From: Panacagrimonas sp052389915 | GTDB taxonomy: Bacteria > Pseudomonadota > Gammaproteobacteria > Nevskiales > Nevskiaceae | Assembly: GCA_052389915.1 (NCBI GenBank) | Contig: JBQTHL010000042.1 | Coordinates: 62,001 to 126,000 of the forward strand | Direction: 5' to 3' | DNA: 64,000 bases | Shown: piece by piece, positions 52,833 to 60,991 of the stretch | Layout: each line of letters opens with the position of its first letter | Position numbering within the stretch: the first letter of the stretch is position 1 | Program-made: the position numbers and the translations under genes | Notes under the pieces: model-generated | Told to the model about the DNA's origin: nothing | Database searches by the model: none | What the model saw: only the letters and a program-made list of their open reading frames with translations

Positions 52833-54521
52833 TCACTTCAATTCGGGAAAATCGGACTCGAAAAATTCCGCAGGCCCGCGTTCGCCAGAGGCGCGACGCT
52901 GCGCCTCGCTCGCGCGCAGTTCGGTGCGGCGGATCTTGCCGGACACGGTCTTGGGCAACTCGCAGAACTCGACGATGCGGATCTTCTGGTAGGGCGCCAG
53001 ACGCGTGCGCGTGAAGTTCAAGATGGACTTCGCGGTTTCCGCGTTCGGCTCGACACCCGGCTTCAGGATGATGCAGGCCTTGGGCACGCAGAGGCGCTTC
53101 GGGTCCGGGCTCTCGACGACCGCTGCCTCGGCTACGGCTTCGTGTTCGATCAGCGCGCTTTCCAGCTCGAACGGCGAGATGCGGTAGTCGGAACTCTTGA
53201 ACACGTCGTCGGTGCGGCCGACGAACCAGAAGAAGCCGTCGGCGTCGCGCGAGGCCACGTCCCCGGTGCCGTAGTGGCTGCCGCCAAGCGCCTTCTGCGT
53301 CTTGTCAGCGTCGCCCGCATAGCCGGCCATCACGCCTGCAGGGCGCGGCGTGAGCTCCACCGAGACCTCGCCCTCGCCGACGGGCTTGCCGTCGATATCG
53401 AGCAGGTCCATCACATAGCCCGGCAGCGGCCGACCCATCGAGCCGTAGCGCACTGGCTGGCCCGGTGGATTGCCGAGCATCGCGGTGGACTCGGTCTGGC
53501 CGTAGCCCTCGCGGATGATATGGCCCCAGGCCGCCTTCACCTGCTCGATCACTTCCGGGTTCAGCGGCTCGCCGGCACTGACCAGTTCGTGCAGCTTCAC
53601 CGGGTACTTCTTGAGGTCTTCGAGAATCAGCGAGCGCCACGCGGTGGGCGGCGCGCAGAGCGTCGTGACGCCGCAGCGCACGAACGTCGCGAGCGTCTTC
53701 GCAGAATCGAAGCGGCCCTGGTTGTAGATGAAGATCGTCGCACCGATGGTCCAGGGCGCGAAGAAGCAGCTCCAGGCGTGCTTGGCCCAGCCCGGCGAGC
53801 TGATGTTCAGGTGTACGTCGTCGGCTTGAAGACCCAGCCAGTACAAGGTGCTCAGGTGGCCGACCGGATAGCTGCGCTGCGTGTGCAGCACCATCTTGGG
53901 CTTGGACGTGGTGCCGGAGGTGAAATACAGCACGCAGGGGTCTTCGGCTTTCGTCACGCCATCCGGCTTGAACGCTGCGGACGCCGCTGCGCTCTGCGCG
54001 TAGTCGGCCCAGCCCACGATCTTTCCGCCCACGCTGACCTGTACACAGTGATCGGACAGGCCCGCGAACTTTGCGGTGCTGGACGCATCCACGATCACCG
54101 CACGCATCTGCCCGCGCTCGATGCGGTCGCGCAGATCGGCCTCCGATAGCAGCATCGTCGCGGGGCTGAGCACGGCGCCGAGCTTTATTGCAGCCAGCAT
54201 CAGCTCCCACAGTTCGACGCGATTGGGCAGCATCACCAGCAGGCGATCACCGCGCTGGATGCCGAGACTGCGCAGGAAGTTTGCGGCGCGATCCGATGCC
54301 ACACGCAGTTCCTCGAACGTGCGCTGCGATTCGGCGCCGGACTCCTCGACGATCCTCAACGCACACCGTGTGTTACCGCGTGCGAGATCGTCGAAATGAT
54401 CCAGCGCCCAGTTGAACTCGGGCAGCTCGGGCCAGCGGAACTCGGCCATCGCGGTCGCATAGTCCATGCGGTGACGGACCAGCAGATCGCGCGCAGCGCG
54501 GAAAACAGCGGTGGAACTCAT
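52833..54521 (-). CDS. Acyl/aryl-CoA ligase of the medium-chain (MACS/benzoate-CoA ligase) type
   Basis: The 562-residue protein has YFTSGTTSKPKMVLHT near residue 222, where Ser replaces the usual Gly, as in benzoate-CoA and 2-aminobenzoate-CoA ligases, then YGQTESTAMLGN (A5), GYAGDADKTQKALGG, YGTGDVASRDADGFFWFVGRTDDVFKSSDYRISPFELE and the catalytic Lys in PKTVSGKIRRTEL. It opens the dioxygenase operon directly before the alpha subunit (18-base gap). A cymE-like ligase also sits in the p-cymene operon of Pseudomonas, which is a weak parallel. Whether it makes the CoA ester before or after ring cleavage is unknown. Confidence 0.9.
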   Translation of the reverse strand: MSSTAVFRAARDLLVRHRMDYATAMAEFRWPELPEFNWALDHFDDLARGNTRCALRIVEESGAESQRTFEELRVASDRAANFLRSLGIQRGDRLLVMLPNRVELWELMLAAIKLGAVLSPATMLLSEADLRDRIERGQMRAVIVDASSTAKFAGLSDHCVQVSVGGKIVGWADYAQSAAASAAFKPDGVTKAEDPCVLYFTSGTTSKPKMVLHTQRSYPVGHLSTLYWLGLQADDVHLNISSPGWAKHAWSCFFAPWTIGATIFIYNQGRFDSAKTLATFVRCGVTTLCAPPTAWRSLILEDLKKYPVKLHELVSAGEPLNPEVIEQVKAAWGHIIREGYGQTESTAMLGNPPGQPVRYGSMGRPLPGYVMDLLDIDGKPVGEGEVSVELTPRPAGVMAGYAGDADKTQKALGGSHYGTGDVASRDADGFFWFVGRTDDVFKSSDYRISPFELESALIEHEAVAEAAVVESPDPKRLCVPKACIILKPGVEPNAETAKSILNFTRTRLAPYQKIRIVEFCELPKTVSGKIRRTELRASEAQRRASGERGPAEFFESDFPELK

Positions 54522-54556
54522 TTGATCTTCTCCTCGTTCTTTTCGTTCGCGCTCGC

Positions 54557-54730
54557 TTATGCAGCGGCGCGGGCGCGCTGCAAGTCCAGCACCACACCCA
54601 CGATCATGTCTTCCTGCCCACCATCGAAACCGGCTCCAGCGCCTCGCTGAGGTGCAGCTTGTACGGGAGATCGGTGGAGATCGGTGCCGATGTTGCCGGG
54701 GCCGATCAGCACGCATCGATTCCTGCTCAT
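54557..54730 (-). pseudogene. Deletion scar joining acetaldehyde dehydrogenase start to 4-hydroxy-2-oxovalerate aldolase end
   Basis: On the minus strand the ATG at 54730 opens MSRNRCVLIGPGNIGTDL, the NAD-binding start of acylating acetaldehyde dehydrogenases (MhpF/CmtH). After about 20 residues it becomes unrelated and then ends in FDGGQEDMIVGVVLDLQRARAAA, the C-terminal motif of the HOA aldolase (MhpE/CmtG: VGGQEDMIVDVALDL). Nearly two genes (about 1.9 kb) are missing between the two ends, which fits a single deletion in the normal dehydrogenase-aldolase order. It lies at the head of the dioxygenase operon. Confidence 0.75.
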
Positions 54731-54924
54731 GACTCCCAATCCGTAACACCGCCCGGTTCGCGAGTGCGACGACGATACGGCGTCATTTCCGGATTTGCAA
54801 CATTCAGGCTATACAGCTTGTAAGTTACGTGGACCCAACCGATCGATCCGGGTTCGCAAAGTTGTTTGCGTCTCGCGCGCTCAGGCAGGATGCTGCCCAA
54901 TCCAATCCTCTTCAGGAGCAGCGC

Positions 54925-55713
54925 ATGCCGGATTCTGTCGTCCACCTCAGCGTCGGGAACGGCCTTGCGCGGCTGTGCTTCACCGACCCGGCGCGCTGCA
55001 ATCCCATCGACCTGCGCTTCTGCAACGAGCTGTGCGCGGCCGCCACCGAACTCTCGACACGCAGCGACGTACGCGCGGTGCTCGTGACGGCTGAAGGCAA
55101 GGCATTCAGTTACGGCGGCGACATCGCGAACTTCATCGCCAGGCTCGACGAGCTGCCGGCGGAGATCAAGCGCATGACCACCACCATGCACAGCGCCGTG
55201 TCGCGCCTGCAACGCATGGACGCGCCGATGGTGGTCGCGGTGCAGGGCGTTTGCGCGGGCGGCATGGCGGCCTTCGTCGCCGGCTGTGACGTGGTGGTGT
55301 GCGCAGACAACGCACGCTTCGCTGCCGCCTACGCGGGCATCGGCTACAGCAATGACGCCGGTTCCTCGATCACGCTCACGCGGCGCATGGGCCTGGCGCG
55401 TGCGCGCAGCTTCCTGCTGCGCAACCAGACGCTCGACGCCGCGCAATCGCTCGCCGCCGGGCTGGTGGACGAGGTGGTGCCCACTGATCAACTGCTCGCG
55501 CATGCGGAAGCCATTGCCGTTCAGCTCTCAAACGGCCCGACGCGGGCCTATGGCGAGATTCGCCGCCTGCTGCTGTCGGTGCAGGACCAGCCGCTGGAAA
55601 CGCAGATGGAGTTCGAAGCGCAGGCGCTCGCACGCATCGCGTCTACCGTCGACGCACGCGAGGGCCTCGTTGCCTTCAGCGAGAAGCGCAAACCACGTTT
55701 CATCGGACGCTGA
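54925..55713 (+). CDS. Enoyl-CoA hydratase/isomerase family protein
   Basis: The 262-residue crotonase has VLVTAEGKAFSYGGDIANFI (first oxyanion block) near residue 53 and VQGVCAGGMAAFVAGCDVVVCADNA (second block) near residue 99, and ends AFSEKRKPRFIGR. The catalytic Glu pair of true hydratases is not obvious: the YAGIGYSNDAGSS segment has Ser/Asn and Asp. An isomerase, hydrolase or retro-Claisen role is therefore open. Start ATG 54925 follows an AGGAG site; the open frame back to 54829 has no family content. It is the first gene of a plus-strand operon divergent from the dioxygenase operon. Confidence 0.86.
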   Translation: MPDSVVHLSVGNGLARLCFTDPARCNPIDLRFCNELCAAATELSTRSDVRAVLVTAEGKAFSYGGDIANFIARLDELPAEIKRMTTTMHSAVSRLQRMDAPMVVAVQGVCAGGMAAFVAGCDVVVCADNARFAAAYAGIGYSNDAGSSITLTRRMGLARARSFLLRNQTLDAAQSLAAGLVDEVVPTDQLLAHAEAIAVQLSNGPTRAYGEIRRLLLSVQDQPLETQMEFEAQALARIASTVDAREGLVAFSEKRKPRFIGR

Positions 55714-55799
55714 GCGACGCGAAGGGACCGATAAAATAGTGTGAATCTCAAGCACACCGTTTCGCTCTGCCGCATGAAGCCACGTCGAGGATCACTGCC

Positions 55800-56960
55800 A
55801 TGAAAGCCGTCGTCTGCCGGAACCGGGAGCTGCGCCTCGCCGACCGGCCGGAACCCCAACCCGGCAAGGGTCAGGTGCTGGTCAAGGTCCTGCGCTGTGG
55901 CATCTGCGGGTCGGACCTGCATGTGCGCCAGCACTGCGATCACATGGGCGAACTCCTGCGCCGCAGCGGCTTCAAGCGCGCGATGCGATCGGACCAGGAG
56001 ATCGTCTTCGGTCACGAGTTCTGCGCGGAAGTCATCGAGTACGGTCCGAAGTGCAGTCGCAAGCTCGGTGCCGGCTCGGTCGTCTGCGCGATGCCGCTGC
56101 TGCGTGTTGGGAAAGAGGTCGGCTTGCTAGGTCTGTCCGAGGAAGCACCGGGGGCTTACGCCGAGCGGTTGATCGTGGAGGAGTCGCTGATGATGCCGGT
56201 GCCGAACGGCCTCGATGTCGAACGTGCCGCGCTGACCGAACCGATGGCCGTGGGCTGGCATGCCGTGCGCCGCGGCGAAGTGAAGAAATCCGATGTCGCC
56301 ATCGTGCTCGGCTGTGGCCCGGTCGGTCTTGCGATCATCTGCATGCTGCGCGGACGCGGCGTGGAGCGCATCGTGGCGAGCGACTTTTCTGCCGGCCGTC
56401 GCGCACTGGCCCGCCGCTGCGGCGCAAACCTGGTGGTCGATCCGCGCGAGACCTCGCCCTTCGCCAAACCCGAACAGTTCCACTTCGTCGCCGATGTTCC
56501 CGCGGCGCTCGAACTGGGCCTCGGCACGCGCGAGAAGCTGGGCAAGCTGCCGGTCGCGTGGTGGCACACCTGGCGTCTGGCCGAGGCGCTGGGCGCCATG
56601 CCCAAGCGGCCGGTGATTTTCGAATGCGTCGGCGTGCCCGGCATGCTGCAGTCGGTGATCGACGGCGCGCCGCTGTTCTCGCGCGTGGTGGTGGTCGGCG
56701 TGTGCATGCAGGCGGATCAGATCGAGCCGGCGCTCGCGATCAACAAGGAGATCGATCTGCGCTTTGTCCTTGGCTACACGCCGCTGGAGTATCGCGACAC
56801 GCTGCACATGATCGCCGAGGGCAAGGTCGATCCGGCGCCGCTGGTCACCGGCACGGTCGGATTGGGCGGCGTGGAGAACGCCTTTGCTGCGCTCGCCGAT
56901 CCCGAGAAACACGCCAAGATTCTTATCGACCCCGCCAGCGCGGCGACACAACCGAAATGA
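55800..56960 (+). CDS. Zinc-dependent alcohol dehydrogenase family protein (MDR)
   Basis: The 386-residue MDR protein has the catalytic zinc residues Cys36 (RCGICGSDLH), His72 and Glu73 (FGHEFCAEV), and the NAD site VLGCGPVGLAIICML near residue 168. The structural-zinc lobe (four close Cys) is missing, and an extra stretch lies around residues 45-65 (CDHMGELLRRSGFKRAM). It overlaps the class II aldolase gene by four bases. It may oxidise an alcohol intermediate of the same pathway. Substrate unknown. Confidence 0.88.
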   Translation: MKAVVCRNRELRLADRPEPQPGKGQVLVKVLRCGICGSDLHVRQHCDHMGELLRRSGFKRAMRSDQEIVFGHEFCAEVIEYGPKCSRKLGAGSVVCAMPLLRVGKEVGLLGLSEEAPGAYAERLIVEESLMMPVPNGLDVERAALTEPMAVGWHAVRRGEVKKSDVAIVLGCGPVGLAIICMLRGRGVERIVASDFSAGRRALARRCGANLVVDPRETSPFAKPEQFHFVADVPAALELGLGTREKLGKLPVAWWHTWRLAEALGAMPKRPVIFECVGVPGMLQSVIDGAPLFSRVVVVGVCMQADQIEPALAINKEIDLRFVLGYTPLEYRDTLHMIAEGKVDPAPLVTGTVGLGGVENAFAALADPEKHAKILIDPASAATQPK

Positions 56961-57649
56961 ACATGGAAACACCAGAACATCGGCAGCAACGCGAACTACG
57001 ACTCGCGGCACGGGCGCTGGCGCGCGGCAATCTCGTGCACGCCTACGGCCACTGCAGCGCGCGCATCGACGCGACGCATTTCCTGGTCTGCGCACCAAAG
57101 CCGATGGGCACGATTCTGCCCGGCGAATCGGGCACGGTCGTGCCGATCACCGGTGCGCTGCCCGAAGGCGTGCTTGGCGAAGTGCGCATCCACCAGGCGA
57201 TCTACGCACGTCGCGCGGAAGTCGGCGCTATCTGCCGCATCATGCCGCCGCAGATCGGACTGCTCGCGCTGTTACGACGTACGCCGCGACCGCGCCACGG
57301 CTTCGGTGCCTACTTCGCGCCGGGCCCCGCGTTGTGGGACGACCCGCGATTGCTGCGCGACGATGCAGCGGCCGCACGGCTTGCGGAGACGCTGGATTCG
57401 GGCAAGGCCATCGTCATGCGCGCCAATGGAGCGGTCGTAGTCGGCGCCGATCTGATCGAAGCGGTGGCCCTATCCTGGTTTCTGGAAGAAGCAGCGCGAG
57501 TGGAAGTCGGGCTGAAGCAGATGGGTCAGGACGGCGATCACACCTTGCTCACCGCAGACGAAACCGTTGCGCGACAGGTCACCGCAGGCCGCGTGTACGA
57601 GCGGATGTGGGAATACCTGACACACGGCGACCCGGAGGCCGCAGCATGA
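56957..57649 (+). CDS. Class II aldolase/adducin-family protein, possibly HCOMODA decarboxylase-like (CmtD)
   Basis: The 230-residue protein has the family block HAYGHCSARID (residues 28-38) and GEVRIHQAIYARRAEVGAICRIMPPQ (74-99). At the position of the usual zinc pair HTH (in IVHTHP) it has Arg94 and Met96, so the classic HxH metal ligands are absent. CmtD, the decarboxylase of the p-cumate meta pathway, belongs to this family, so it may do that step for the neighbouring operon; this is inference. It overlaps both neighbours by four bases. Confidence 0.8.
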   Translation: MNMETPEHRQQRELRLAARALARGNLVHAYGHCSARIDATHFLVCAPKPMGTILPGESGTVVPITGALPEGVLGEVRIHQAIYARRAEVGAICRIMPPQIGLLALLRRTPRPRHGFGAYFAPGPALWDDPRLLRDDAAAARLAETLDSGKAIVMRANGAVVVGADLIEAVALSWFLEEAARVEVGLKQMGQDGDHTLLTADETVARQVTAGRVYERMWEYLTHGDPEAAA

Positions 57650-59187
57650 CCGCGATGATCGACCCTGCCGGCCTCTCCGAATGGTTCCGCCGCCGCGCGG
57701 CGCGCGCGCCGGAGCGCGCTGCGCTGACGTTCGAGAACGAGACCTGGAGCTACGGCGAGATGCAGCACCGCATCGAGCGCATGGCCGCCGTGCTTGCGCA
57801 GGGTGGTGTGCGGGCCGGAGATCGCGTTGCCTATCTCGGCTTCAACCACTCGATGATTCTGGTGGCGCTGTTCGCCTCAACGCGAATCGGCGCGATCTTC
57901 GTGCCGCTGAACTTCCGGCTCTCGCGTCCCGAACTGGCGGCCATCATCTGTGACGCCGGCGCGCACACCATCATCGCGGACGAGCATCACGAGCCGCTGA
58001 TCGACGCATCGCGCGCCGATCTACCTTGCACGCGATATCTCGCGCAAGGCGTGCCGATGCCAGGCTGGGAAGCCATCGACTCCCTGATGTCGGCTGAGCT
58101 TCCGATTCCTCCGTCCGCACCGGGTCGCACCGACGACGTGGTGATGCTGATCTACACCTCCGGCACCACCGGCAAGCCCAAGGGAGTGATGCTCAGCAAC
58201 GGGAATATCTGGACCAATAATCTCAACTGGATTCTGGCCTGCGACTTCACGTCCGGCGACGTCACGCTCAACTGCGCGCCGCTGTTTCATGTGGGCGGCT
58301 TGTGCGTGGTGTTGCTGCCGACTTTCATGGTCGGCGGGCACCTGATCCTGCAGCGCAGCTTCGATGCACTCGAATACCTGCTCGATCTGGAACGCTACCA
58401 CGTGAAGGTCACGTTCGCCGTGCCTGCGATGATGCTGTTCGCCAGTCAGCACGCGCGCTTCGCGAACGTCGATCTCTCCGCCATGCGCCTGATCGTGGCC
58501 GGCGGTGCGCCGGTGCCCGAACCGTTGCTGCATCTCTACAACGCGCGCGGCATTCCGGTAAGCCAGTGCTATGGCATGACTGAGGCCACTTCGGGTGTGA
58601 CCTTCCTCGAAACCGAGCGCGCCATCACCAAGCTCGGTTCCTGCGGCCGCCCCGGCCTGCTCACCGAGGCGCGACTGACCGATAGCGAGGGCAAGGTCAT
58701 CACCGAGCCCGGCGTGCGCGGCGAGATCTGCATGCGCGGCGGCAACATCACGCAGGGCTACTGGAACCGTCCGGAAGACACCGCCAAGAGCCTCGACGCC
58801 GAAGGCTGGTTCCACAGCGGCGACGGCGCGTACTTCGACGAGGACGGCTTCTACACCATCTGCGATCGCATCAAGGACATGATCATCAGCGGCGGCGAGA
58901 ACATCTATCCCGCCGAGATCGAGAGCCTGCTGTACGGGCATCCGGCCATCGCCGAGGTCGCGGTGATCGGTGCCCCGGACGAGCGCTGGGGCGAGCGCGT
59001 GCTGGTGATTGCCGCGCTAAAACCCGGCTCGACGCTGAGCTTCGAGCAACTGCTCGCGTTCGTGGAGCCGCGGCTTGCGCGCTACAAGCTGCCGCGCGAG
59101 TTGCACCTTCTTGACGTGATGCCGCGAAACTCCAACGGCAAGATTGTGAAGACGGAGTTGCGCCAAAGGTTTGCGACCCGTTCGTAG
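57646..59187 (+). CDS. Acyl-CoA ligase (AMP-forming, FadD3/long-chain-like)
   Basis: The 513-residue protein has YTSGTTGKPKGVMLSNGN near residue 167, CYGMTEATSGVTFLE (A5), GYWNRPEDTAKSLDAEGWFHSGDGAYFDEDGFYTICDRIKDMIISGGENIYPAEIES (A7-A8) and the C-terminal Lys in PRNSNGKIVKTEL. It starts with ATG at 57646, overlapping the aldolase stop (ATGA). Its stop codon TAG is also the first bases of repeat family A copy 2. It is the fourth AMP-forming CoA ligase of the window and the last gene of this operon. Confidence 0.9.
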   Translation: MTAMIDPAGLSEWFRRRAARAPERAALTFENETWSYGEMQHRIERMAAVLAQGGVRAGDRVAYLGFNHSMILVALFASTRIGAIFVPLNFRLSRPELAAIICDAGAHTIIADEHHEPLIDASRADLPCTRYLAQGVPMPGWEAIDSLMSAELPIPPSAPGRTDDVVMLIYTSGTTGKPKGVMLSNGNIWTNNLNWILACDFTSGDVTLNCAPLFHVGGLCVVLLPTFMVGGHLILQRSFDALEYLLDLERYHVKVTFAVPAMMLFASQHARFANVDLSAMRLIVAGGAPVPEPLLHLYNARGIPVSQCYGMTEATSGVTFLETERAITKLGSCGRPGLLTEARLTDSEGKVITEPGVRGEICMRGGNITQGYWNRPEDTAKSLDAEGWFHSGDGAYFDEDGFYTICDRIKDMIISGGENIYPAEIESLLYGHPAIAEVAVIGAPDERWGERVLVIAALKPGSTLSFEQLLAFVEPRLARYKLPRELHLLDVMPRNSNGKIVKTELRQRFATRS

Positions 59188-59271
59188 GTTGGGGTGAGCT
59201 TACGAACCCCAACGGCCTCCGGCCAATTGGCGGCGCGGTGTTGGGGTTCGCTATCGCTCATCCCAACCTAC
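59184..59271. repeat. Palindromic repeat, family A copy 2
   Basis: GTAGGTTGGGGTGAGC...CGAACCCCAAC and GTTGGGGTTCGCTATCGCTC...CAACCTAC flank a 30-base centre. It is a near copy of the repeat at 46583. The first bases overlap the CoA-ligase stop codon and the far end is six bases from the LysR stop, so it fills the whole convergent gap. Confidence 0.87.
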
Positions 59272-59277
59272 GGCTTG

Positions 59278-60213
59278 CTACGGCTTGCGTCTTTGCGTTG
59301 AGGGTTTTTTGAGCCGGCTGCGCAGCGAACGCGCCACGTCGAGAAACCCGACGAGCATCGGAGACTCGTCGTTCTTGCGATGGATGATGCACAGCTCCAC
59401 CGTGGCTCTGTCTGCCGGGCGCAGCGGCACGTGCGTGATGCCCGGGATGCTGAGGTTCCGGCCCGAGTCCGTCACCAGGCTCAGGCCCAGTCCGCTGGCA
59501 ACGAGGGCGGTTGCGGTCAGCACGTCGTCTACTTCCTGCATCTGGCTCGGGGTGATACCGCGTGCGTGGAACAGGCGCATCAACTGGTCGATGAAGCCGG
59601 GCCTTGGTGTACGCGGATAGAGAATGAGTGGCTGATGTCCGATGTCAGCCAAGCCCAGACTTGCGCGGCTCGCCAGCGGATGCGTTGATGGCAGCACCAC
59701 GTGCATCTGCTCGGTCTGGATCACTTCCCAGCTCAGGTCGGGCTCCTCGCCGAAGAAGCGGTTGAAGCCGACGTGGATGCGCCGTTCGCGCAGGGCTTTG
59801 AGTTGGGCCGCACGATCGAGGCTGTGCAGCACGACTTCGACTTTCGGAAAGCGCTCGCGGAATTCGCGCACGATCTGCGGAATGGCGCCGAGAATCGCGG
59901 AGCCGAAGACGCCCACGTCGAGCCGGCCGATCTGCCCCTGCCCAGCCAAGCGCACGCGTTCGACCGCCTGCTCGGCGAGCATGAGCAGGTTGCGCGCCTC
60001 CTCGTAGAACATCTGACCCGCCGCCGTGGGTTCGGCGCCGCCCGGGCCGCGCAGCAGCAACTGCACTCCCAGCGATTCCTCCAGCAACTGAATCTGCCGA
60101 GTCAGCGGGGGCTGCGACAGATGCAGCTTGAGCGAGGCGGCGCGGAAGCTGCGCTGCTCCACCACCGCGACGAAATAGCTGAGGCGGCGCAGCTCCATGA
60201 ATCCGATAGGCAT
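59278..60213 (-). CDS. LysR-family transcriptional regulator
   Basis: The 311-residue protein has the LysR helix-turn-helix MELRRLSYFVAVVEQRSFRAASLKLHLSQPPLTRQIQLLEESLGVQLLLR and a two-lobe effector domain with LDVGVFGSAILGAIPQIVREFRERFPKVEV. The start is ATG 60213, or 60198 (MELRRL). The gap to the divergent tautomerase gene has a perfect T-N11-A inverted repeat at 60241-60261, so it likely controls that operon. The family's effectors are usually pathway intermediates such as muconates. Confidence 0.92.
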   Translation of the reverse strand: MPIGFMELRRLSYFVAVVEQRSFRAASLKLHLSQPPLTRQIQLLEESLGVQLLLRGPGGAEPTAAGQMFYEEARNLLMLAEQAVERVRLAGQGQIGRLDVGVFGSAILGAIPQIVREFRERFPKVEVVLHSLDRAAQLKALRERRIHVGFNRFFGEEPDLSWEVIQTEQMHVVLPSTHPLASRASLGLADIGHQPLILYPRTPRPGFIDQLMRLFHARGITPSQMQEVDDVLTATALVASGLGLSLVTDSGRNLSIPGITHVPLRPADRATVELCIIHRKNDESPMLVGFLDVARSLRSRLKKPSTQRRKP

Positions 60214-60240
60214 AAGCTTCTCCCGCACTTTTGGCCGTGG

Positions 60241-60261
60241 GTGATGCCGATTCTGTATCAC
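60241..60261. promoter_or_regulatory. LysR-type operator (T-N11-A)
   Basis: GTGAT, 11 bases, ATCAC at 60241-60261 is a perfect 5-bp inverted repeat with the classic T-N11-A spacing. It lies 27 bases upstream of the LysR gene start and 83 bases before the tautomerase start, the usual place for a LysR recognition site. Confidence 0.75.
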
Positions 60262-60344
60262 CTGCCGCGTGCAAAGGTATTGGACGCGACCGCGCCGCGT
60301 CCTTAGCTTCGTAGGCAGAAGAAGCAGCACGAGAGGAGTTCCGC

Positions 60345-60608
60345 ATGCCCATCATCCAGGTTCACCTGCTGGAAGGCCGCAGCGTCGCGCAGAAGCGCGC
60401 CATGATCGCTGCGGTCACCGATGCCGTCGTGGGATCGCTGGATGTATCGCCGGACTCGGTTCGTATCATCATCGACGAGATGCACCCGGAGCACTTCGCG
60501 CTCGCCGGCATTTCCGCCGGCGAAAAACCACTCAAGGCGCGCAAGACCAATGGCGCACACGCCGCGACTGCCAATGCCAACGGCGCCGATGAGCGCAGCA
60601 CGGCCTGA
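60345..60608 (+). CDS. 4-oxalocrotonate tautomerase-family enzyme with an Ala/Asn-rich tail
   Basis: After loss of Met the protein starts with Pro1 (PIIQVHLLEGR), the catalytic base. Arg11 (EGRS), Arg39 (SVRII) and Phe50 (HPEHF) are also at the canonical positions, so the whole 4-OT active site is present. The core of about 62 residues is followed by a 24-residue polar tail (KTNGAHAATANANGADERSTA) not found in the standard enzyme. 4-OT ketonises 2-hydroxymuconate-type dienols. A GAGGAG site precedes the ATG. It is the first gene of the LysR-controlled operon. Confidence 0.9.
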   Translation: MPIIQVHLLEGRSVAQKRAMIAAVTDAVVGSLDVSPDSVRIIIDEMHPEHFALAGISAGEKPLKARKTNGAHAATANANGADERSTA

Positions 60609-60621
60609 GGAGAAAAACGAC

Positions 60622-60978
60622 ATGACGCAAGCCACCGCCCTGCCCGCAGGATTCGAGACGCTCGAACGCTTCGTGCCGTACTGGGTTCACGAGACCAACG
60701 ACCTGCGCCGCGAGGCGCGTTCGACCGCGAAGATGGAGGACATCCAGGTGTTCTACGACGCCATCGTTCCGCGCGCCGAGGACGGTATCGCCTACCTCGA
60801 AGCCTTCGAGCTGAACAAGATGCCGCCCGACGCGGAGCGGCTGTTCAAGCTGCTGCTGGCGATGAACCACGCCGCCATCGCGGTGGAGATGCACGGCGCG
60901 CCGCGCGCGTTCGACTCGACATGGCCGAGCGCGGTGCGCATTTCGCAGGGACCGTGGCCGCACGGCGGCCGGATCTGA
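60622..60978 (+). CDS. Protein of unknown function, 118 aa
   Basis: I do not recognise this protein. It is soluble and mostly helical (LERFVPYWVHETNDLRREARSTAKMEDIQVFYDAIVPRAEDGIAYLEAFELNKMPPDAERLFKLLLAMNHAAIAVEMHG), ending APRAFDSTWPSAVRISQGPWPHGGRI, a tail with conserved-looking Trp/Pro. It starts 14 bases after the tautomerase stop with GAGGAGAA before it, and lies 14 bases before the second oxygenase alpha subunit. Because the oxygenase has no beta subunit here, this small protein could be its partner; that is only a guess. Confidence 0.78.
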   Translation: MTQATALPAGFETLERFVPYWVHETNDLRREARSTAKMEDIQVFYDAIVPRAEDGIAYLEAFELNKMPPDAERLFKLLLAMNHAAIAVEMHGAPRAFDSTWPSAVRISQGPWPHGGRI

Positions 60979-60991
60979 GGAGAACAGAACG

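Noticed and set aside
52065..54149. 694-aa plus-strand open frame
   Set aside because: Antisense to the dioxygenase alpha subunit and the CoA ligase, both with intact active sites.
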